A DNA stretch of 41,043 bases from Flavobacteriales bacterium. Lineage in GTDB: Bacteria; Bacteroidota; Bacteroidia; Flavobacteriales; Flavobacteriaceae. Below, one piece after another: positions 37,323-41,043 of the stretch (position 1 is the first letter of the stretch; each line of letters opens with the position of its first letter). The notes under the pieces are model-generated. The model was not told the DNA's origin. It worked only from the letters and a program-made list of their open reading frames with translations, and made no database searches. Location: assembly GCA_024229195.1 (NCBI GenBank), contig JAAESS010000005.1:1-41043 (forward strand). The letters run 5' to 3'. Position numbers and translations under genes: made by a program.

Positions 37323-38534
37323 ATGAATTATATGAAAAAGGTATTTGGTTTAAAAGGACATATTCAGCATTATGCCTGGGGAGGTCAGACATTTATTCCC
37401 AGATTACTGGGATTAGAGTCTAGCGCTAATCCATATGCAGAATATTGGTTGGGGGCACATGAAAATGCGCCTTCACTTGTGCAAACTGAAGATAGAGAGA
37501 TTCCTTTGGATACTTTTTTGAATAGTGATATCAAATTATTTTTAGGAGAAGAGACCAATAAAAAGTTTGGTCTGTTGCCATTTCTTTTTAAAGTTCTCGA
37601 TGTTCATCAAATGCTTTCGATTCAAGTACATCCCAGTAAGATTGAGGCAGAAAAAGGATTTAAAAAAGAAAATAAGTTAGGAATTCCTTTAAATGCACCA
37701 AACAGAAACTACAAGGATAAAAACCATAAACCGGAAATCATGGTTGCTTTGGGGGAATTTTGGTTATTGCACGGGTTTCTTCCCAAAAGGAAATTAATAA
37801 ATACCTTAGAAAAGCACAAAGAATTTCAAGCTTTACTTCCTATATTTTTGAAGGATGGATATAAAGGACTATATCAATATGTGATGGAGTTGCCTCCTGT
37901 CGAGAGCGACAAGATACTCCAGCCATTAGTTGATAGGATACTTCCTTTATACAAAAAAAATAAACTCTTAAAGTCATCAGCTGATTATTGGGCAGCAAAG
38001 GCAGTTCTTGCTCATGACTCAACATCTATCGATAAAGGAGTTTTCTCGATTTATTTTTTTAATCTACTCAAGTTAGAAAAAGGAGAGGCAATTTTCCAGG
38101 ACTCAGGAGTACCACATGCCTACCTCGAGGGACAGAATATGGAATTGATGGCGAATTCTGATAATGTGTTGAGAGGTGGTCTGACCCAAAAACATATTGA
38201 CGTCCCTGAATTGATAAAGCATGTTGATTTTGAGGAAACTATTCCCCATATTTTTAATGGAACTTTAGTAGATAATGGTATTGAAAGGAAATACATATGC
38301 CCGGCTCCAGATTTTGAGTTGAGTGAAGTAATCATAAACCAAGAACATGCTTACAATGTCCAATCAACATCTGTTGAAATATATATTCTTATGGAAGGGG
38401 AAGCGGAGGTCATAGAAAAAAATACATCCCTTCAACTTAAAAAAGGAGAGAGTTTTCTAGCCTTGGCGGATGCTAAATTTCGAATTTCAACTTTGAGCGA
38501 TGCGGTTTTTTACAAAGCGACCACTCCTCAATGA
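37323..38534 (+). CDS. manA: Mannose-6-phosphate isomerase, class I
   Basis: 403 aa; GHIQHYAWGGQTFIPRLLG, YAEYWLGAHENAPS, LLPFLFKVLDVHQMLSIQVHPSKIEAEKGF, NDNVLRGGLTQKHID-type motif. Confidence 0.95.
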   Translation: MNYMKKVFGLKGHIQHYAWGGQTFIPRLLGLESSANPYAEYWLGAHENAPSLVQTEDREIPLDTFLNSDIKLFLGEETNKKFGLLPFLFKVLDVHQMLSIQVHPSKIEAEKGFKKENKLGIPLNAPNRNYKDKNHKPEIMVALGEFWLLHGFLPKRKLINTLEKHKEFQALLPIFLKDGYKGLYQYVMELPPVESDKILQPLVDRILPLYKKNKLLKSSADYWAAKAVLAHDSTSIDKGVFSIYFFNLLKLEKGEAIFQDSGVPHAYLEGQNMELMANSDNVLRGGLTQKHIDVPELIKHVDFEETIPHIFNGTLVDNGIERKYICPAPDFELSEVIINQEHAYNVQSTSVEIYILMEGEAEVIEKNTSLQLKKGESFLALADAKFRISTLSDAVFYKATTPQ

Positions 38535-38541
38535 TTTCGGC

Positions 38542-39915
38542 TTATTTGAGGTAGCTGAATTCTAATTTATCCAATCCCTTTTGCACATCTTCATTCTGCA
38601 TAAACAGATTCCAAAGCAGACCTGTTCTGTGATTTTCGATCATGACAACTGTTGGCCCCTGATCAATTGCAAGATACCCTTTGGCAACCCATGTGCTTCC
38701 GGGTTTAAAAGCATCATAAAAACCGGCAGGCCCCAAGAGTTTGTTTTTGTTATCATAAAAATACCGTAGTGCTTTTAAAGATTCCTCTGGGGTATAAGGC
38801 ATTGAAGACAGTGCTGCTGTTGGTGATACAATACCAAGATCATTTCCCGGTGCATGCGCTGAGTAGCCCATACTTCCGTCAGCATTTCTTGAGTAACTGG
38901 CAGTCAGACCCCAGCAAGATTCTCCATATTCAGGAAAATTTTTAGGATTATCAACGCAGTACTGATAATTTACTTTGGAATGGTTCTTATTGACGTCCCA
39001 ATAATTTACAAATTCGTCCTGAAGTCCGTTAGGGTTTAATCCTAAATAGGAATAATGCGCCCAAAAAAGGGGACCACCATAAGTCCTTGCTCCGTTATGC
39101 TTAACAAGAAGTGGAATTCCATAAGTAATTTGATCACTTTTGATGCTGCCATCATTTGCCCAGCCTGAACTATAGGCTTCTTTACTGATCGAATGATCAA
39201 CAGAGGCTGCTGCCATGATATAGGTAATCAGCACTTCATTATATCCTGAAAGTTTGAAATTGATCGAAAAGTCATAGTTCGGACTCCAATGCCAATACAA
39301 CGCATCTTCACCTTGTGTATACCAATCCCATTCTACTCCTTTCCAAAGTTGATCTGCTTTTTGAGCGAGCTGTTTTTCAAGGTCAGTTCCATCTTTAAAA
39401 TATTCCTTAACACAGATTAATCCCTGACATAAAAATGCCGTTTCTACCAGATCACCACCGTCATCTTTGTTTCCAAAAGGGATCACCTTACCCGTGTTTC
39501 CGTCTATCCAATGCGACCAGGCACCGTGAAAGCGATCAGCTGAGGCTAAAAAGGTCAAGATTTTATCCAATCTTTGAGCTCCTTCCGCTCTTGAAACAAA
39601 ATTTCTGTCTATGCCGACAAGAATTGACATCAAACCAAAACCTGTTCCTCCAGAGGTTACAATATTGGCATCAAATGAAGGATTGTCTGGATGAAAACGC
39701 TCGCGTGCCGCACCTGAATTAGATTCTGCATAATCCCAGAAATATCGAAAAGTTTCTCTTTGAGTTAGATCGAGAAGTTCTTCGTCTATTATTTCTTCAT
39801 CAGGAATATCTGGAATATCTGGTGGATCCTTAGGCTCATCTCCTCCGCATGACATCACTGTCCAAAGAGCAAAAATACCTATCAATAAAATTTTGCTAGA
39901 TCTGTTACTTTTCAT
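38542..39915 (-). CDS. Glucoamylase-family / GH144-like (beta-1,2-glucanase family) surface lipoprotein
   Basis: ORF 38542..40029; likely start at internal Met 39915 giving lipoprotein signal MKSNRSSKILLIGIFALWTVMSC-GGDEPKD. DLTQRETFRYFWDYAESNSGAARERFHPDNP, TSGGTGFGLMSILVG, DGGDLVETAFLCQGLI. Confidence 0.8.
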   Translation of the reverse strand: MKSNRSSKILLIGIFALWTVMSCGGDEPKDPPDIPDIPDEEIIDEELLDLTQRETFRYFWDYAESNSGAARERFHPDNPSFDANIVTSGGTGFGLMSILVGIDRNFVSRAEGAQRLDKILTFLASADRFHGAWSHWIDGNTGKVIPFGNKDDGGDLVETAFLCQGLICVKEYFKDGTDLEKQLAQKADQLWKGVEWDWYTQGEDALYWHWSPNYDFSINFKLSGYNEVLITYIMAAASVDHSISKEAYSSGWANDGSIKSDQITYGIPLLVKHNGARTYGGPLFWAHYSYLGLNPNGLQDEFVNYWDVNKNHSKVNYQYCVDNPKNFPEYGESCWGLTASYSRNADGSMGYSAHAPGNDLGIVSPTAALSSMPYTPEESLKALRYFYDNKNKLLGPAGFYDAFKPGSTWVAKGYLAIDQGPTVVMIENHRTGLLWNLFMQNEDVQKGLDKLEFSYLK

Positions 39916-40149
39916 TTTTGTTTCCCTGCTAATCAAATTTGAATGCAAGATATAACAATCGAGAAATCTGAGTATTATTTTTTTATAAATTAGGATTTCG
40001 ATGATTATGCCTTTTTTTCTCACGTTCATGGTTTTTTAAAAGGGAAATAGCGATGTCCATTATTTTTGTAAATTCACGCTGATTTCAAACAGTTGACCAT
40101 TTTAAACAAGTAGCTTTACTGAAGTATTTTAATGTTATATAAACCAACA

Positions 40150-41043
40150 ATGAGAAACCAATATTTCTTAATTATTTTCCTGAGTCTTCTTTTCATTTCT
40201 TGTGCAAAAGGACAAGATACTTACAACAGAAATAATGATGCCGATGTGAAGCACTACATTTTTAATTTATCTCTCAATGACGAAACAAATGAGATCACAG
40301 GAGAAGCAGAGATAAAAGTCGAATTTAAGAATGCTACCAACAACTTTAACCTTGATTTGATCGGGAAAAATGGAGTTTACGGTATGGAGCTTATCGAAGT
40401 TTTAGAAAATAATGAAAAAGCAAAATATACCTATGAAGATGATATAATCGTTATTTCTCCATCACTTGATGCAACATTAAAAAGTACTTATAAAGTTAGA
40501 TACAGAGGAATCCCTGAAAGGGGATTGGTAATCGATACCACAAAGTACGGTCAACGTTCATTTTTTGGGGATAATTGGCCAAATTTAGCCAGGTATTGGC
40601 TCCCTACAGTTGATCATCCTTATGATAAGGCATCCATCGAATTTAGAATTACTGCTCCTGATGAATATGAGGTGGTGGCTACAGGGATTAAAAAAGAAGA
40701 AATTGATCTTGAAAATGGATATAAACGGACCAGTTACAGCGAGACAGCGCCCGTTGCTACCAAGGTTATAACCATAGGTGTTACAAACTTTGCTTTTAAG
40801 GATCTGGGAACTGTTGAGGATATTGAGGTAAGTGCTTGGGTTTATCCGGAGAATAGTGAGGAGGGATTTGATGATTTTCAGGAGGCCCCCAAAATTTTGA
40901 AATATTTTATTGACCAGATAGGCCCATATTCTTATTCTAAATTAGCCAATATGCAGGTAAAAACAGCATGGGGCGGTCTTGAGAATGCCGGAACGATTTC
41001 ATACAACGAGAAGCTGGTAACGGGTAAAAAGAAAATACAGGGA
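40150..41043 (+). CDS. M1 family metallopeptidase (truncated by window end)
   Basis: Reads MRNQYFLIIFLSLLFISCAKGQDTYNRNNDADVKHYIFNLSLNDETNEITGEAEIKVEFKN...RSFFGDNWPNLARYWLPTVDHP...AWGGLENAGTISYNE; GGLENAG matches the M1 GxMEN-type motif. Zinc site lies beyond the window. Confidence 0.88.
   Translation, partial: MRNQYFLIIFLSLLFISCAKGQDTYNRNNDADVKHYIFNLSLNDETNEITGEAEIKVEFKNATNNFNLDLIGKNGVYGMELIEVLENNEKAKYTYEDDIIVISPSLDATLKSTYKVRYRGIPERGLVIDTTKYGQRSFFGDNWPNLARYWLPTVDHPYDKASIEFRITAPDEYEVVATGIKKEEIDLENGYKRTSYSETAPVATKVITIGVTNFAFKDLGTVEDIEVSAWVYPENSEEGFDDFQEAPKILKYFIDQIGPYSYSKLANMQVKTAWGGLENAGTISYNEKLVTGKKKIQG

Overview
The window looks like a chromosomal segment from a Bacteroidota (Flavobacteriia-like) genome. 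It is AT-rich, has TAnnTTTG-type -7 promoter boxes, and encodes lipoproteins, TonB-dependent receptors and DUFs typical of that group. I support about 35 protein-coding genes, two of them truncated by the window edges (a DUF695-like protein at the left, an M1 peptidase at the right). I found no rRNA, tRNA, CRISPR array, transposase or prophage. Most of the content is housekeeping: hflX, mutS, the SufE/DUF59 cluster, a PurF-like enzyme, an APS/PAPS reductase, TrmH, a dCMP-deaminase-like protein, an S41 protease, manA. Five regions deserve follow-up. (1) A ~650-bp gap (about 15950-16647) has a sigma54-like -24/-12 element, several predicted hairpins and a strong GNRA-loop intrinsic terminator on the + strand, and looks like an unannotated ~320-nt ncRNA. 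(2) A secreted, membrane-anchored TPR-CHAT (caspase-like) protein lies tail-to-tail, with zero spacing, against an ECF sigma / TPR-bearing anti-sigma-like pair. (3) A TonB receptor and a DUF5689 lipoprotein are bracketed by two paralogous EEP nucleases. (4) A lipoprotein / ECF sigma / anti-sigma-like operon has a last gene that appears to combine an inner-membrane TM segment with an outer-membrane beta-barrel. (5) A perfect 22-bp palindrome sits in a 42-bp divergent promoter and contains two opposed -7 boxes. All calls come from reading the sequence and translations; no database search was run.
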